Of a DNA stretch of 64,000 nucleotides, positions 1-13,800 are shown one piece after another. The stretch covers positions 62,001 to 126,000 of the forward strand of contig WUJK01000019.1 of assembly GCA_011317545.1 (NCBI GenBank), given 5' to 3'. The translations under genes and the position numbers were made by a program. Positions within the stretch are counted from its first letter, which is position 1, and each line of letters opens with the position of its first letter. The DNA is from Coniella vitis (Eukaryota; Ascomycota; Sordariomycetes; Diaporthales; Schizoparmaceae). Under the pieces are notes generated by a model. The model was given only the letters and a program-made list of their open reading frames with translations. It made no database searches and was not told the DNA's origin.

Positions 1-150
1 GATTACGGTCCTTAAGTATATAGGGAGGCTAGATAAGTAGTATAGATAAAGGGATATAGATTACGGTCCTAGAGTATATAGGGAGGCGAGATAAATAGTA
101 TAAATAGAGGGGTATAGACTATAGTCCTTAAGTATTATACGGATATATAT
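1..150. repeat. 58-bp tandem repeat, about 2.5 copies
   Basis: Copies start at 1, 59 and about 117, each with the phrase gattacggtcct or a close variant (gactatagtcct in the third), followed by a tagggagg motif in the first two. The period is 58 bp. The array may continue left of the window. No coding potential is seen. Confidence 0.75.
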
Positions 151-1889
151 AAATAGAATAGAGATAGGACGATATAGAGTAAGCTAGCGTAGTAATATAT
201 ACTAGAATATAGCGAGGGGTTTAGAAGAGGGAGATCGGCGCTACGGTATTAAATAATACGAATATACTACGAGATATATAGAGTAAAGGGAGGCCTAACC
301 CTCCCCCCCCCCCCTCCCTTAAACTTCTTAGGAAGGAACGATAAATATAATAGGTAAAGAGTAGGGGAAAGAACCGATATCGAAAGTAGGAGAGGAGGGT
401 AGTAGATAGAGTATAGAGTTCGATAGCGAGTAAGGTAGAATCGTTACGTATAACGAGGAAGGATCGATAAAAGAGCGAATCGTTTATAAAGGGTAGGTAA
501 TAGGTCGATACCCTACTAGGCCCTTTATACGAGAAGAATAAGAGAGGGAGATAAAGAGGAACGAGTCCGAGGAGTAGTAAGAAGTAGTAAAGTATTATAT
601 ACCGAGCCGAGGGCTCCGAAGGATATTCGAGAATCGAGGAAGTAAGCTAAAGAGCTTAATAACCTATTATAGAGATAGAGGTAACCGCGCTCTATAATAC
701 CCTAGAGGGAGGGGATATAAAGGCGGAGCGGCTTATCCGAATAAATAATTAATCCGAGAGAATATTAGGGTAAACGGTAAAGAAACCTTCCTATATCGAT
801 CGAGTAAAGGGTAGGGGCTTAGAGAATAGGAACGATAGGTAATAGCTAAGAATTATATACGGATAGAGAGAAATACGATAAAAACGTATAAGGATAGGTA
901 TAAAGAAGGGTTCGATCGAAATATATATTTACCTTATAAGTAAGGGTAATTAGAGAAAAGAAGAAGAAAAAGCCGAAGGAGGCTTATCCTACCTAAGAAC
1001 GCGAAGTATAGCGCGAATATATAGGGTAATATCGATTCGAAGGAAAGCTAAATTAGACCGTTTATTAAAAGAGAAGAGAAGATATAATAAGGTTACGAAA
1101 TATAAGCCCTACCGTTTTATATTAAGTTATAATAAAGAGATACGTTAAGATATAACCGTTTAGCCTAGGCCGCTCGGTAAAAGAGAAGCTATAAATAGGC
1201 GAGAAAGGGGTTACTTAAGAAATATTAGGGGTAAGGAGTAAAAGCTAATGCTTAATAAGCTTATATAAGTAGAGGGTAAAAGGGTAAAAGTATACTAAGG
1301 ATAGTTAGGAACGGATATAGATATAATACCGAGGTAAGAGAAAGATAGAGGAAATTCGCTAAGGGTTTATTATAACCGAGGCTAAGGAGGTTAAAAGTAG
1401 AATTAAGAGATATATAGATAGATCGCCCTCCCCTATTAGTAGATAAAAAGGCTAGATAATTCGGTAAGGTATAAAGCCTTTACGCTTATAAAACCGGCTT
1501 AGGCGCTACGGGAAAACCGGTTACTAGGATCCTTAAGCGGGCGTTAGGAGGAAGCGGAAGGAGAGAGTATATTAAGTAAGCGTAGAAGGAGAATACCGTA
1601 TAGGAGGAAATATAATACCTACGCTATAAAGGTAATCGATAAGAATAAAGGGTAAGAGAGAGGGAGATAGAGTTTAGTATATTATAGAAAAGAGACGGCC
1701 TTAGGCTAACGGAAAGCCCCGAAGGAGGAGAGAGAAAGAGAGAAAGAGAGAGAATAAGTATATAAGAGGGCGTAAGGAAGAAGGGTAAGTAGTCTTCTTA
1801 TATAATATAGTATAAAAGTTTATAATCGATCTCCTTATAATCGAGGTATAGAAAATATAATCTAAAGAAACCTAAAGAAAGAACTAAAC

Positions 1890-1890
<1 letters not shown>
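151..1890. other. RIP-mutated, purine-rich sequence without an assignable product
   Basis: The + strand is rich in A and G, and one frame is Lys/Arg/Glu-rich around 950-1800, so this may be the remnant of a basic protein. I find no motif that names it. A C-run lies at about 302-314. CpA and TpG are nearly absent. It could be upstream sequence of the helicase relic that follows or a separate old repeat. Confidence 0.4.
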
Positions 1891-1922
<32 letters not shown>

Positions 1923-1966
1923 ACCTAAACCTAAAACCCCCCCCCCCCCCTAAAAAAAAAAAAAAT
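1891..1966. repeat. Homopolymer tracts (A, C, A)
   Basis: A run of about 28 A, then about 14 C near 1937-1950, then about 13 A, separated by short cctaaacct-like pieces. Lengths of such runs are often unreliable in assemblies. Confidence 0.85.
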
Positions 1967-4900
1967 AATAAAATTATATCTATAATAGCGATAAATACCG
2001 AAGATAATAACCTTTTTTATACCTATCCGCCCTTATAGTATATCTTCTATACGGGATATAAAGAAGTCTTATTTCCGATTATAGCTTTACTTATACGCTA
2101 TATATAGGATTATACCGCTATCTAATATCTAAACCCTATCCTTATATAGGAATAGGTAGAGAAGGCGATAAACTAAATAGCTTAAAGGAAGCTAGACTAG
2201 GGCGTAAGTTCTATTAATATATATTTAAATAAAGTAATACCTAAGTATATAATTAAGCTTATACCCTTTTTTAACTCGATAAACGGGGTATTATATAGGC
2301 TTTATTAAATAATATAGCTAAACGAAAAGTAAGTAAAGCGGTATATTAAGGATAAGTATAAGGATATAGATAATTATATACGGAAGGATACCCTTATCGA
2401 GAAAATACCCTACTAAAGGCTATTCTACTAAGGGGTAGGGCGTATAGTCCGTATTACCTAGCGGACCGCCTAATAGCCTTAGGGAAGCTTATTATAATAG
2501 ATAGGAGAATTACTCGCTAAATAGGGGAGGGCGGCCGAATTACTAAAGCGATACTATTTCTATACGCCTAACCCCTATATATAGGATATAAGCTTTATAA
2601 ACTATCTATATAGCCGGATAGTATAGGAGGTAATCGCCTACTTTTATAAGACCGATAGCTTAGCTAAAAGCCTCGAGCCGGACTTTACCCGCCTCCGGGA
2701 GTATATAGGAGAGATCTATAAGGTATTATAAGAGGAGGGCGATATAATATTATACTAGCTAAATAGCTATAATTTCGATCCGAATAAATAAAGTAAGTAT
2801 AAGTTTAAATAGGATTTATAGTTAAATACCCTTTATAATTACTATAAGGTATTTAAGGGGGTAGTCCGCTATATAGCTACTAATACCCGGAAGAAGAAGG
2901 GGCTTATAAAGCTAATAGAGGAGTAGGGGAAGGCGATTATAGCGCTCTAGAAGCTACCGGCCGAAGAGGGCGAGGATATAGAAGCATATAACGATAGGAT
3001 AAACTAGATATTATTAGCGATACTATAATAACGACTCTATAAGACCCGGTTCTATAACGTTGTATATTCCGTTATAGCAGCTTTCTATATTTACCCTTAG
3101 AGAGAGATATAGCTAGATTATTATAAATACGCCGGTAAGCTCGATAGCTTTATTAAGATAGCGCTATTACTACTCTATAATATTAGTAGTAAGAGATCGG
3201 AGTCTATCGAAGGTATATAATACTCGCCCTTATTTCCGGAGGAGGAGAATAGGAAAGAAGATAGCTAATAAAAGGGTTATATAGAGCGGTATAAATATTT
3301 AATAGAGCTAATATCGTCTATTATATATAGTAAGGCAGACGATATATAGGCCTTACCTATACCCTTACTATTTAAGGCGTTTAGTAAATATAAGGAATAG
3401 GTTTACTAATAGGTAAAGGACCCGAACGTCGAATAGGACTAGGAGACGATATCTAGAATAACGGGCTTCGGCGTTATAATAACCTATAGGCAGATAGGCG
3501 AGATAATAATTAAGAATATATTTCGCTTATAAGAGAAGATAGCGGACTTATTACTACTATTACCGGATATAAACCTAGTCTCTATTCTAAGCGTAATAAT
3601 CCCCGAACTATAGGATTATCGCGGAAATAATACGCCCGGGTATAGCTTCCTCGCCGACCTAGTAAATATAAAGGTTATCCGAGAAAGCCGGGAATACCTA
3701 ATATATAGGATTAAGGATAAAGAGGAGCTATATAAGATATAATTACCTAACGGATATATTATAAGCGGTATTATTAAGTAGTAGCTAAAGAATTACTAAT
3801 ATATACTACCTTATCTCGCCCTCCTATTCTAATAGGGTAAAGGCTAGCTTATACGCTTACCCGAGCTACTCGGTATATAATAGGAGAATTATAGGGCGAA
3901 TAGCGGCTATCGGTCCTTAGTACTAATAGGTAATTCGGTAGTATAGGTAATTATTTAGAATAAGTCTACTTAGCGGGCGGGGGCATATATATAATATATC
4001 TAGCGTATACTTATCCCTATATACGCCTAGCTAGCTATAATCTAGGTAATAATAGTATAACCCTTCGCCGAGTTCTTCTAAGGGGTCCTAGCCCGAGAGC
4101 TTAAGCTATAGGTATAATAGAATACGCTCCTCTTTAATACCTCGGCCCTAAGCCGGGCCGATCTTATTAATCGGGATTATATATAAGAGGCTTACCGGGA
4201 GGCGAGTATAAGCGTTTATAATAAGCCGTTAAACCTCTATAAATACCGATAGCTATTAATAGGGGTAGTAAAGCGATATATAAACCCTATAGATATATAA
4301 GAGGTTTAGTATAAGGCGCTAGAGCCGCTTATATCCGCGGAAAAGGCCGATAAATAGCGTAATAAGTTAATATATCGTATAGCCGGCTATACCGCCGAGA
4401 CCGTATACCGATACTATACGGTAGAGTTCGATAATAATATACTCTTTAGCCGCTAGATAATATTAGGGTATAAGTTTTACTATTTAATAAAGATCGAGTC
4501 CTAGGAAGATTAAGCCCGCCCTAGCGGTATATTATACCCGGCCCTCTCGGATATAGCCGAGGGAGTATAGCAAATTAAGCGCCTTTAAGCTATAACCGGC
4601 TAGCTAAAGGACTATAACGCCCTAGATAAACTAATCGGGATCGGTAAGGAACTATTTCCGTACTAAAAGACCTTATTATAATAGATTATAAACCCTAATA
4701 TCTAGGATATCATATATATTACCCTAATAGGATCGGGTAAGAGTCTCGGCTTTATAATCCCGGCCCTAGTAAAATATAATAGGGTAATCGTTATAATATA
4801 GCCTACCCTCGCCCTACTATAGAATACCGCCTAATAGCTAGACTAGCTATAGATCCCGAATACCTTATAACGGGAATAGCTCGATATACCGATAAACCTA

Positions 4901-6290
4901 GATATCTATATCTTACTTATTACCCCCGAGGGTATTCGGTTTAATACTTTTATAATCTAATAGGCCCGTATAACGGTATAGGCGATAATCGACCTAATAG
5001 TCCTAAACAAGGTATACTATATCCTCCTAGCTAAGGACCCTACGATTTAATACCGTCCGGCGTATTATAATATCGGTATACGCTTAATAGGTATTATATA
5101 AAAGCGCTTATATATTACCGTAATACTACCCCTAGTATCCGAAGCGCTCTTTTAATAATAGCTCGGCCTTACCTAGTATACGATAACTAGGATAAGGATA
5201 TATTAGCTAGGCTATAGGTATTTAGCGCTATAAGTAGGCTTTAAGGCCGAAGTTATAGAGAAAGTATAAGGGCTAACCGGCCGATTAAGTATAAGCGAAA
5301 AGGGGCTAATATACTATATAACGCGGGATTAAGCCGAATATTATATAGGGCAGTTTAATTACGCTTATTTTTATATAGGCGAGCGGAATATAAACGCCTA
5401 GGCCGAGTAGGAGCAGAAGGGCGGGCTAATAATAGCGATTAACGCGATTACCGAGGGCCTAAACCTCGAGGGTATTATACTAATCGTAGTTATTAATAGC
5501 TAGGATACCCTAACGCTATACTAAATATTTAATAGGGTTCGGGGCTAAGGGATTATAGCGGTAATACTCTAAGACGGGGTCGATTAGGAGGAAGGGATTA
5601 AGGCGATCGCCGGGGCAATATATATATAATAAGCGATAGGGGATTTTCTAGATAGGAAGAGTTCCGATAAACGGTATAGGTTAGCGGATATAGTTTATAG
5701 CTAGTATTAAGAAAGGGGCGAAGCGGCGGGCGTATAGCGTAGAAACCCTATAAGGGAATAATACGAATAAAGAGCGGCCCTAAAGCGTATCCTACCGAGG
5801 TCTATAATAACCCCCTTAACCTCTTCCGTATAAGGCGAAATAGGGGAATAAAGCCGGGAATCCGAGATAGGGCTAAGTATAAGGAGATTATCTACCGGAA
5901 GTATAAACTCGAACTTAGCTTAAAGGGGAAGGAAAAGGGGGAGCCCTAGCTAATAAGAGGAAAATACTAAAAGCCTTAAAAGGGAAATACCGCCGGCAAA
6001 GTATATAAATATTATATAGGATCGAACGGCGGAGGGGGGCGGGCTTTTCTAGTTTATAGGTTATAATAGGAGGAACGGGAACCGGCCCGGAATATAGCCC
6101 TAATAGCTATTAGCTAAGGGTAACGGTATACTTCGATTACCTAGCATAACCTAAAGGATCGGGTAGGCGTTAGATAACTACTAAGAGAGCTATACGGAGG
6201 TAAGCTAACGGGAAGTAGAGAAATAATAATTATACGATTATCTTTCCACCTTTATAGTATTATACTACTAGGAGTATACAGATAGTAAAC
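1967..6290 (+). pseudogene. RIP-inactivated RecQ-type telomere-linked helicase (copy 1)
   Basis: If TAA/TAG are read as former Gln/Trp, one frame runs for about 1400 codons with no frameshift that I noticed. Near 2045-2115 a C2H2-like finger is visible with Cys and His codons turned to Tyr (FYTGYKE, RYIQDY), exactly the changes TpG-to-TpA and CpA-to-TpA would cause. Walker A (GSGKS) is at 4730-4744. Motif III (ITVILPL, from an ITATLPP-like ancestor) is at 5114-5134, and a motif VI-like IFNRVRG lies at 5521-5547. The ATNA-like motif V reads AINAITEGLNLEG near 5440-5475. The DExH motif II near 4988-5010 looks shortened. These motifs in order fit the fungal TLH/RecQ family, which usually sits beside telomeres and carries an N-terminal orsellinate-type zinc finger. 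The gene is dead: dozens of stops and no start codon. The product would have been a nuclear 3'-5' DNA helicase. Confidence 0.82.
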
Positions 6291-7085
6291 TAAGCTTAGA
6301 GCGGTATATAATATATATTCTTAAAGGGTTAAAAGTAGAATATAAGCGGAATATCTACCCTACGGATAATATAAAGCTAGACGATATTATAAACGAGATA
6401 TAAGATAAGGTCTATAGTTATAATAGCTAGTTTAGAACGAATCTCCTATATTTAACCTACCTAATACTATAATACCTATATAATACGTTTATAGCGAATA
6501 GGGGTAGCGGTTAGTTAAAGGTTTAAGGTAAAAAATACTAATACCGGAAGTAGTTTATAGATATAATAGCCTAGGTATTATAATAGAAACGCGAGGAGGC
6601 TATAAGTACGATTTAATAGCTCGGTAATCCGTTTATATATATAAACGAAGAATATATCCTAAGGGTAAAAGGACCGGGTAGGATTACGGACTAGTTCCGA
6701 ATAAAGGATAAAGCGAATAGATTCGAACGGATAATAATAATATTAGTAGTAATACGTATTATAGGAGGCCTACCGGGGATTATACCCTATTAGAAGTAAG
6801 GAGAGGGAAAAAAGGGCTTTAGCTAGCGGAGGAGATAGTATCGATTATACCTACCTATATAACCGTACCTACCCGGTTAGCTATACTTACCGGTACGGCT
6901 AACTATAGCTAGTAAGGGTTATACCTACGGAGGTCTATAATACTTACTATCCTATATTTTATTTCTAGTTAAATTTTTATCTAAATTTATTAAAATTTTT
7001 ACTAAGTTAAATTCGTATACTATTAGTATATAGCCTCTCCTTAGAGCACCGTCGGGAGCGCTTAAAAATACGGAATTTTTCTAAC
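6130..7085 (+). pseudogene. RIP-mutated coding relic downstream of helicase copy 1
   Basis: A frame different from the helicase frame becomes protein-like from about 6240: it reads as a charged, Gln/Met-rich sequence with phrases such as NPFIYINEEYILRVKGPGRI near 6630-6680, and stays readable to about 7080. It could be the C-terminal part of the helicase gene after a frameshift or lost intron, or a separate small gene. I do not recognise a family. Confidence 0.45.
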
Positions 7086-7611
7086 TCTTTCTTTTTACTC
7101 TTTCTTTTTACTTATTATAACCCACGATTATATAGGTTATAGGAATAGGCTAATATAATATAGTATAGATATCGGAATTATAACGGACCGATAAGGATCT
7201 CTTATATAAGTACGACCTACTTACTATTAGGAAATCCTAATAAGGATAAGGATAAGGGTTAGGGTCTTAGAGGTTATACGATCGATAGAATTAATATCGA
7301 CTATAATAACTAGTATACTATAAGTCGATAGGATAGATATTAACTTCGCCGACTTATATTATAATAAAAGGATATAAGGATAGGAGTTATAGCTTAATAT
7401 TTAGATAGTTTCCTTATAGTCTTTAGTTATAAATCTAAGTATTATTTTATATAATAGGGTAATCCCTCTTAATTACTTATAATACTTAGTATCGCTCGAT
7501 AAACGTATAGAAGCTTAAAGGTAATACTTCCCTATTCTATTAATATATAACTTATAGGTACTTCTAGAGTCAGGGACTTAGGTAAGGATTATTATAGTAT
7601 AGATCTATATA
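7086..7611. other. Intergenic, RIP-mutated, no feature seen
   Basis: AT-rich sequence with a single telomere-like ggttaggg at about 7258. No coding frame stands out. Confidence 0.5.
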
Positions 7612-7925
7612 GCCTAGGCACTAATTATAGGGAGTATTATCTAGGCTAGATAGAGCCTAGGTATTAATTATAGGAAGTATTATTTAGGCTGGATAAAGCC
7701 TAGGTACTAATCGTAGGGAGTATTATCTAGGCTAGATAGAGCCTAGGTATTAATCGTAGGGAGTACTATCTAGGCTAGATAGAGCTTAGGTACTAATCGT
7801 AGGGAGTATTATCTAGGCTAGATAGAGCCTAGGTATTAATCGTAGGGAGTACTATTTAGGCTGGATATAGCCTAGGTACTAAGCGTAGGGAGTACGGTCT
7901 AGGCTAGGTAGGGTTTAGGGATTAA
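7612..7925. repeat. 43-bp minisatellite, about 7 copies
   Basis: The phrase gcctaggtactaatcgtag (with variants) recurs at 7612, 7655, 7698, 7741, 7784, 7827 and 7870, exactly 43 bp apart, with a decayed copy at 7913. Each unit also contains ctaggctagatagagc. Variants among units differ mainly by C/T and G/A changes, as RIP would produce. Confidence 0.95.
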
Positions 7926-8129
7926 TCGTATACTAAATCTTTTAATAACTATTCTTTAATAGCTGCTCCTGCGTTTTTATATAGATTTAATTAACTATAT
8001 AGATAGCTACTGCTCTAGGTAGGGCTAATTCTTAAGCTCTAATTAGATATAAGGATCCTAATTAGGCGATAGCGTATTATATAATTAGCTATAGGTTTAG
8101 AAAGCGGGTTTAGATTAGTAGCACTATTC

Positions 8130-10540
8130 TGCGTATTCCGGTTATATTATTCCGGTTATATTAATCGCCTTCGGACGGGTCTTTTTCCTTTTTTTATTAT
8201 TTAAAACTAACCTTAATATCCTTCGGACGGGTTTTCTACCTTTATTTCTTATATTTAAATACTAACCCTAATATCCTTCGAATAAATCTTTTACTTTTAT
8301 TTCTCTTAACTATATATTTCTTTTAATCGCCTTCGGATGGGTCTTTTTCCTTTATATTCTCTTATTTACCTTAAAACTCGCCTTTTACTCTTATTTCTCT
8401 TATTTAAATATTTCCTTTAATATTCTTCGGACGGGTCTTTTTCTTTTTTTTTCTTATTTAAATATTTCCTTTAATATCCTTCGAACGGTTTCTTTCCTCT
8501 ATATCTTTTAATAAAATACTTTTTTTAATTACCTTTAAACGGGTCTTTTACCTATATTTCTCTTAATTATATATTCCTTTTAATCGCTTTCGAACGGGTC
8601 TTCTACTCTTTATATTCTTTTAATCTAAATATTTTCTTTAATATCCTTTATATAATTCTTTTCCCTTTTTTTCTTTTATTCTAAATATTCCCTATAATAT
8701 TCCCTAAACAGGTATTTTCCCTTTTTTTTCTTTTATTTACCTCTATATAATTCTTTTCTCTTTTCCTCTTTTATTTTAAATATTACCTTTAATTACTTTA
8801 ACTCTTTTTCTTTTTTTCCCTTTTATTCTAAATATTTCCTTTTATATCCTCCGAATAAATATCCTTTAAACGGGTTTTTTTTCCTTTTTATTCTTCTAAT
8901 TTAAATATTTCTAACCCTAATATCCTTTAAACGGGTTTTTTCCCTTATTTCTCTTAACTAAATATTTCGTTTAATTACCTTCGGACGGGTCTTTTACCTT
9001 TATTCCTTTATTCTAAATATTCTTTTAAATATCTTTTATACGGGTATTTACCCTTTATTTATTTTTAATTAAATTATTTTTTAAAAATCCTTTATATAAG
9101 CTTTTACCCTTTATATACTTTTAATCTAAATATTTCTTACCTATTTACCTTTAGACGGGCTTTTACCTTTATTTCTTATATTTAAATACTTCCTTTAATA
9201 TCCTCCGAACGGGTTTTCTACCCTTTTTTCTTTTATCTAAATATTTCTATTAATATTCTTTTAACGGTTTTTTTTCCCTTATTTCTTTTATTTAAAACTA
9301 ACCCTAATATCCTTTAAACGGGTCTTTTCCCTTATATTCTTATTTACCTTTAAATAAGCCTTTTACCCTTATTTCTCTTATTTAAATATTTTCTCTAATA
9401 TACTTCGAACGGGTCTTTTCCCTTTTTTTCTTATTTACTTTCGAACGGGTTTTCTATACTTATTTCTTTTATCTAAAACTAACTCTAATATCCTTCGAAC
9501 GGGTCTTTTTCCTTTTTTTTCTTTTATTTACCTCCGTATAATTCTTTTCTCTTTTCTTCTTTTATTTTAAATATAACCTTTAATTACCCTAACTCTTTTT
9601 CCTTTTTTTTCTTTTATTCTAAATATTTCCTTTTATATCCTCCGGACGGGTTTTTTCCCTTATTTCTCTTAATTAAATATTTCCTTTAATTACCTTCGGA
9701 CGGGTTTTTTACCCTTATTCCTTTATTCTAAATATTCTTTTTAATATCCTTTAAACGGGCTTTTTTCTTTTTTTTTCTTTTATTTTAAATAAACCCTTTT
9801 ATATCCTCTAAATAAATATCCTTTAAACGGGTCTTTTTCCTTTATATTCTTCTAATTTAAATATTTCCTTTAATATCCTCTATATAATTCTTTTCCCTTT
9901 TTTTATTCTATTCTAAATATTCCTTATAATATCCTCCGGACGGGTTTTTTCCCTTTTCTTTTCTTTATTTACCTTTATATAGTTCTTTTCCCTTTTCTTT
10001 TTTTATTTTAAATATAACCTTTAATAACCCTAACTCCTTTTCCTTTTTTTTCTTTTATTCTTAATATTTCCTTTAATATCCTCCGAATAAATATCCTTTA
10101 AGCGGGTCTTTTTCCTTTATATTCTCTAATTAAATATTCCCTTTAATCGCTTCCGGATAATTCTTCTACCCTTATTTCTCTTAAGTAATTATTCCCTTTA
10201 ATTACCTTTAGATAAGTTTTAACCCTTTATTTCTTTTAATTAAATATTCCTTTTAATATCTTCCGAACGGGTTTTTTCCCTTTCTTTTCCTCTTTTTTAC
10301 CTCCGGACGGGTTTATTTCCTTCTTTTCCTTTATTCTAAATATTTCCTCTAATATCCTCCGAACGGGTTTTTTACCCTTATTTCTTTTAACTAAATATTC
10401 CCTTTAATCGCCTTTAAATAAATCTTTTACCTTTATTTCTTTAACCTAAATATTCCCTTTAATATCCTCCGAATAGGTTTTTTTCCTTTTTTTCCTTTAC
10501 CTTTATATTCTATAAACGGGTTTTTTACTTAAAGTTTATA
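8130..10540. repeat. 2.4-kb degenerate pyrimidine-rich minisatellite
   Basis: Dozens of imperfect units of roughly 55-65 bp of the form (T)ttaatatccttcggacggg followed by a long C/T run and a tttaaatatttcc link. The + strand is almost purely pyrimidine between the gacggg cores. Units vary in length and are mixed with shorter derivatives. No protein is encoded on either strand. Confidence 0.88.
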
Positions 10541-10609
10541 ATATATAGAAATATTCTCTTACTTTATATTTTAAAACTTCTTTTTTTTTTAAAGCTTTCC
10601 TTTTATTTT

Positions 10610-10712
10610 CTAACTCCTTAACTCCTTTACTTTAACGCCCTAATGCTTTTATTTTAACGCCTAACTCCTTTATTTTAACGCTTAACTCCTTTATTTTAAC
10701 GCCTAACTCTTT
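10610..10712. repeat. 21-bp tandem repeat, about 4-5 copies
   Basis: attttaacgcctaactcctt units start at 10651, 10672 and 10693, with decayed copies before and after. It lies just beyond the 3' end of helicase copy 2. Confidence 0.85.
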
Positions 10713-10869
10713 AATCGATAACCTTAAAGAAATAACGGCCCTTTCTCTCCGAGTTTCGAATATAATTGTAAAATAAAAAAGAATAACTTCGACCCTTCGA
10801 AATCCCCCTCCTTCTCCCTTCGCGTTATTTCCCGTAACGGAAATATCGGGCTATAGCAGAATTTCGTTA

Positions 10870-13800
10870 CCGTATACCCTATCCCTTCTAACTCTCTTTC
10901 GTAAAGAATCTTATATTCTCGATTTCGGCGTAACGGAGAATAGAAGAGAGTTACCGCCGAATATTCGAGAAAGATCTCTTCGAAAAAATACCCTTCCGTT
11001 TCCTTCCTTTTCCGAATTCGGAAAGTTCCTATCTCCTCCTCCTCCTAACGATCGTAGAGGGTAAAAGGTATATAATAGCGATTATAGCTATTATAAGGCT
11101 CGAACCGGCTAAACGATATAAATTCTTTAAGAGTAGTAAAGAATTCTTTTATCCGAGAATAATTCAAATCGGTATTTAATAACGGGTAGTCGATTAAAGA
11201 GTGCTTTTCTCGAATAGGGCGTATTTTCGAAAACGGCCGATTTAAATAGTAAAACGAGTAGCTATTAAGTTTCCGAATTTCAGGAACCGTATACGAAATA
11301 AACCGCTCTATATTATAAGAAAACGTTCGTTTATTCGTAGTAATTCGCTCCGTTATAGCCTTCGATCGATTCGAGATAGTTTGCTCGATAGTTAATAAAT
11401 CCGTATCCGAAATATCCTCGTTATCGTTTATATAGCCGTCTAATATATTCCGACTCGATAAGCTTAGAATATCCGATTCTATAGAAGGGGCTCGAGGATT
11501 TATACCTTCTAAAGCCCCTTTACTTATTAAGCCTCTCTTTACGTTAATAATAAGGGATATTTCGATATCCGTATTAATATTAGAAGCTATAGGTTCGTCC
11601 CTATATATAGCTATAGATTTAAACGAATTACTAGAGCTTTCTAATAAAATAGGGCTATTTACTTTATCCGCTTCTATTATTCGAGCCCTATTCTCTAGGG
11701 GGGCTTCGGCTTCCGGATCGATAATATACCCTAAGGGACCCTTTATAGCTCGGAAAAAGTATATATCGCAGGGTAATTCCCCTATTTCGTAGGATACGCG
11801 ACTTTCTCTATTATCTAAAACGGAATCGAGAATAATTCGACGGTAAACCTTTCGATTAATATAATCTTTAAGGCTAAACTTTGCTAAATTATCGATCGAT
11901 CCGCTAGAATTTAGAAACTACTTATTATCGATTATAATAGCTTTATAGCTCCCTCCGTTTTAAACCCCTCTCCCCGTTTATTACTTATAATCCTCTATAG
12001 AGAAACGGCCTCCTATATAGAAAATATAGCGGATATTCGGAATATCGAGCCCTCGACCTATAATACTCGTTCCGATTAGAACGCGGCCTTCGAAATAATA
12101 GCGATTATTCGGAATATTCGACGAAAAGATATCGATAACCTCGCTTTTATTAATACCCTCGACTTCGTTTATATTACTATATAGTACTAAGCTATTAAGG
12201 GTATCCCGTAATTCGATAACCTCTTTCTTCGTAGAGTAGAAGATTAAAGCCTTCGAATCGGAGGATAAGTTATCTTTTAACGTAAAGTTTAAATAACTTA
12301 TTAATAAAGCCTTCCGTTTTTTAGCGTTTATATACCGTTTATTCGATATTTTAAGCCGAGTTACGGAATACGCTATATTCGGATTACTCGTAGGTAATCG
12401 GAAGATAAGCGGGTTATCGTTAGAAGGATCGATAAAAGCCCTTTCGAAAAAATAGCTTTCTTTATAAGGAGGTAAAGTAGCCGTTAAATAAATAGTTTAG
12501 ATTCTAAACTTAATTATTTCCCCTATTTATAGAAAGGCGGGCTTATAACGGCTATTTCCTTCTAAAAGATTATCGTATTTATCGAATATAATACGGTTTA
12601 AGCGCTTCGAATAGATAAGCTAGGCGAGAAGGGTCTGAAACGAAGGGAATAAGGCTTTTTTAGGCGTTAAAAAGATAATTTTCTCCGCTTCGAAAGGCTT
12701 ATTATTATCCTAGATAATAGACGGTATCCCGAACGCTATAGCCCTTTTATATAAATCGTTTACTAATATAACTAAAGGGGCTAGAACGATAGAAACCCCC
12801 CCTTTCGAAGAGAAAGTAGGTAAAAAGAATAAAAGACTTTTACCTATTCCCGTACCTAATATAGCTAGAATAGGGCTTTTATTCGAGATAATAGCCTTTA
12901 TTATAGTATATTACGGTCCTTGGAATATAGCGTTCGGCCCTAGTAACGCCTTAAGTTCGTTCTTTAAGTCTATAGACTGTAAATCTCGTAAACGGCTTTC
13001 TCGAACTTTATTATTCTCTTTTTCTAAAAAGGTCTCGGCTTTTCTCTTAAAAGGGGTTAGGGTTAGGGGAGTTATAGCGAGGTTAATATCGTTAAATCCT
13101 AATAGCTTATGCTAGCTTATAGAATAACGTCGAAAGGCTTCCTTTTTCGAAGGGTTTATATACGGCCCTGATTTTAATAGACGGCCGTATATATTATTCG
13201 CGATTTTAGAAGAGTAGGCGGCTTATAAATCCTTTATAAGATCGTTCGAGGAATCGCTTAGAATAAACCCTTTACTATCGTTTCTAAAGCCTTCCGTATT
13301 AACTATTAACTCCCCTATTTCGTTCGAAGTTATATACCGTCTCGAAAGAGCTATAGATATATGCTTCTACTAGCTTAGGGATACTTTCTGCCCTATAGAT
13401 TTAGAAAATAATAGCCCTAGCCCCCTAGTTATTTTCGACGAATTAAAATAAGGTAGCTGGAAGGAAGAGGTTTCTTTTTCGGTATCCGTATCCTCGAAAC
13501 TACTAGAGTTTTCGCCTTTCTCTATACCCTCTATAGACTTAATAGGCTAGATTTTATCGCTAAATTTCTTTATATTATCTATATTAGCCTATAGATCCTC
13601 GAAGAAAGGTAGGACTAATAGTAAATAATATAAAAGCAGTTCCGAGATTTCTTAAGGTATAAAGCGGTATATAACCTTTAAAAGCCCGGATCTATTATAC
13701 CCTTTATAATAATCTATTATAAGGGTTATTAAGCCCCTATCGAGAAATAGATTTCGAAGCCCTTCGTTATCCCTATTTCGAAAGCAAATGGAAAGGGCTT

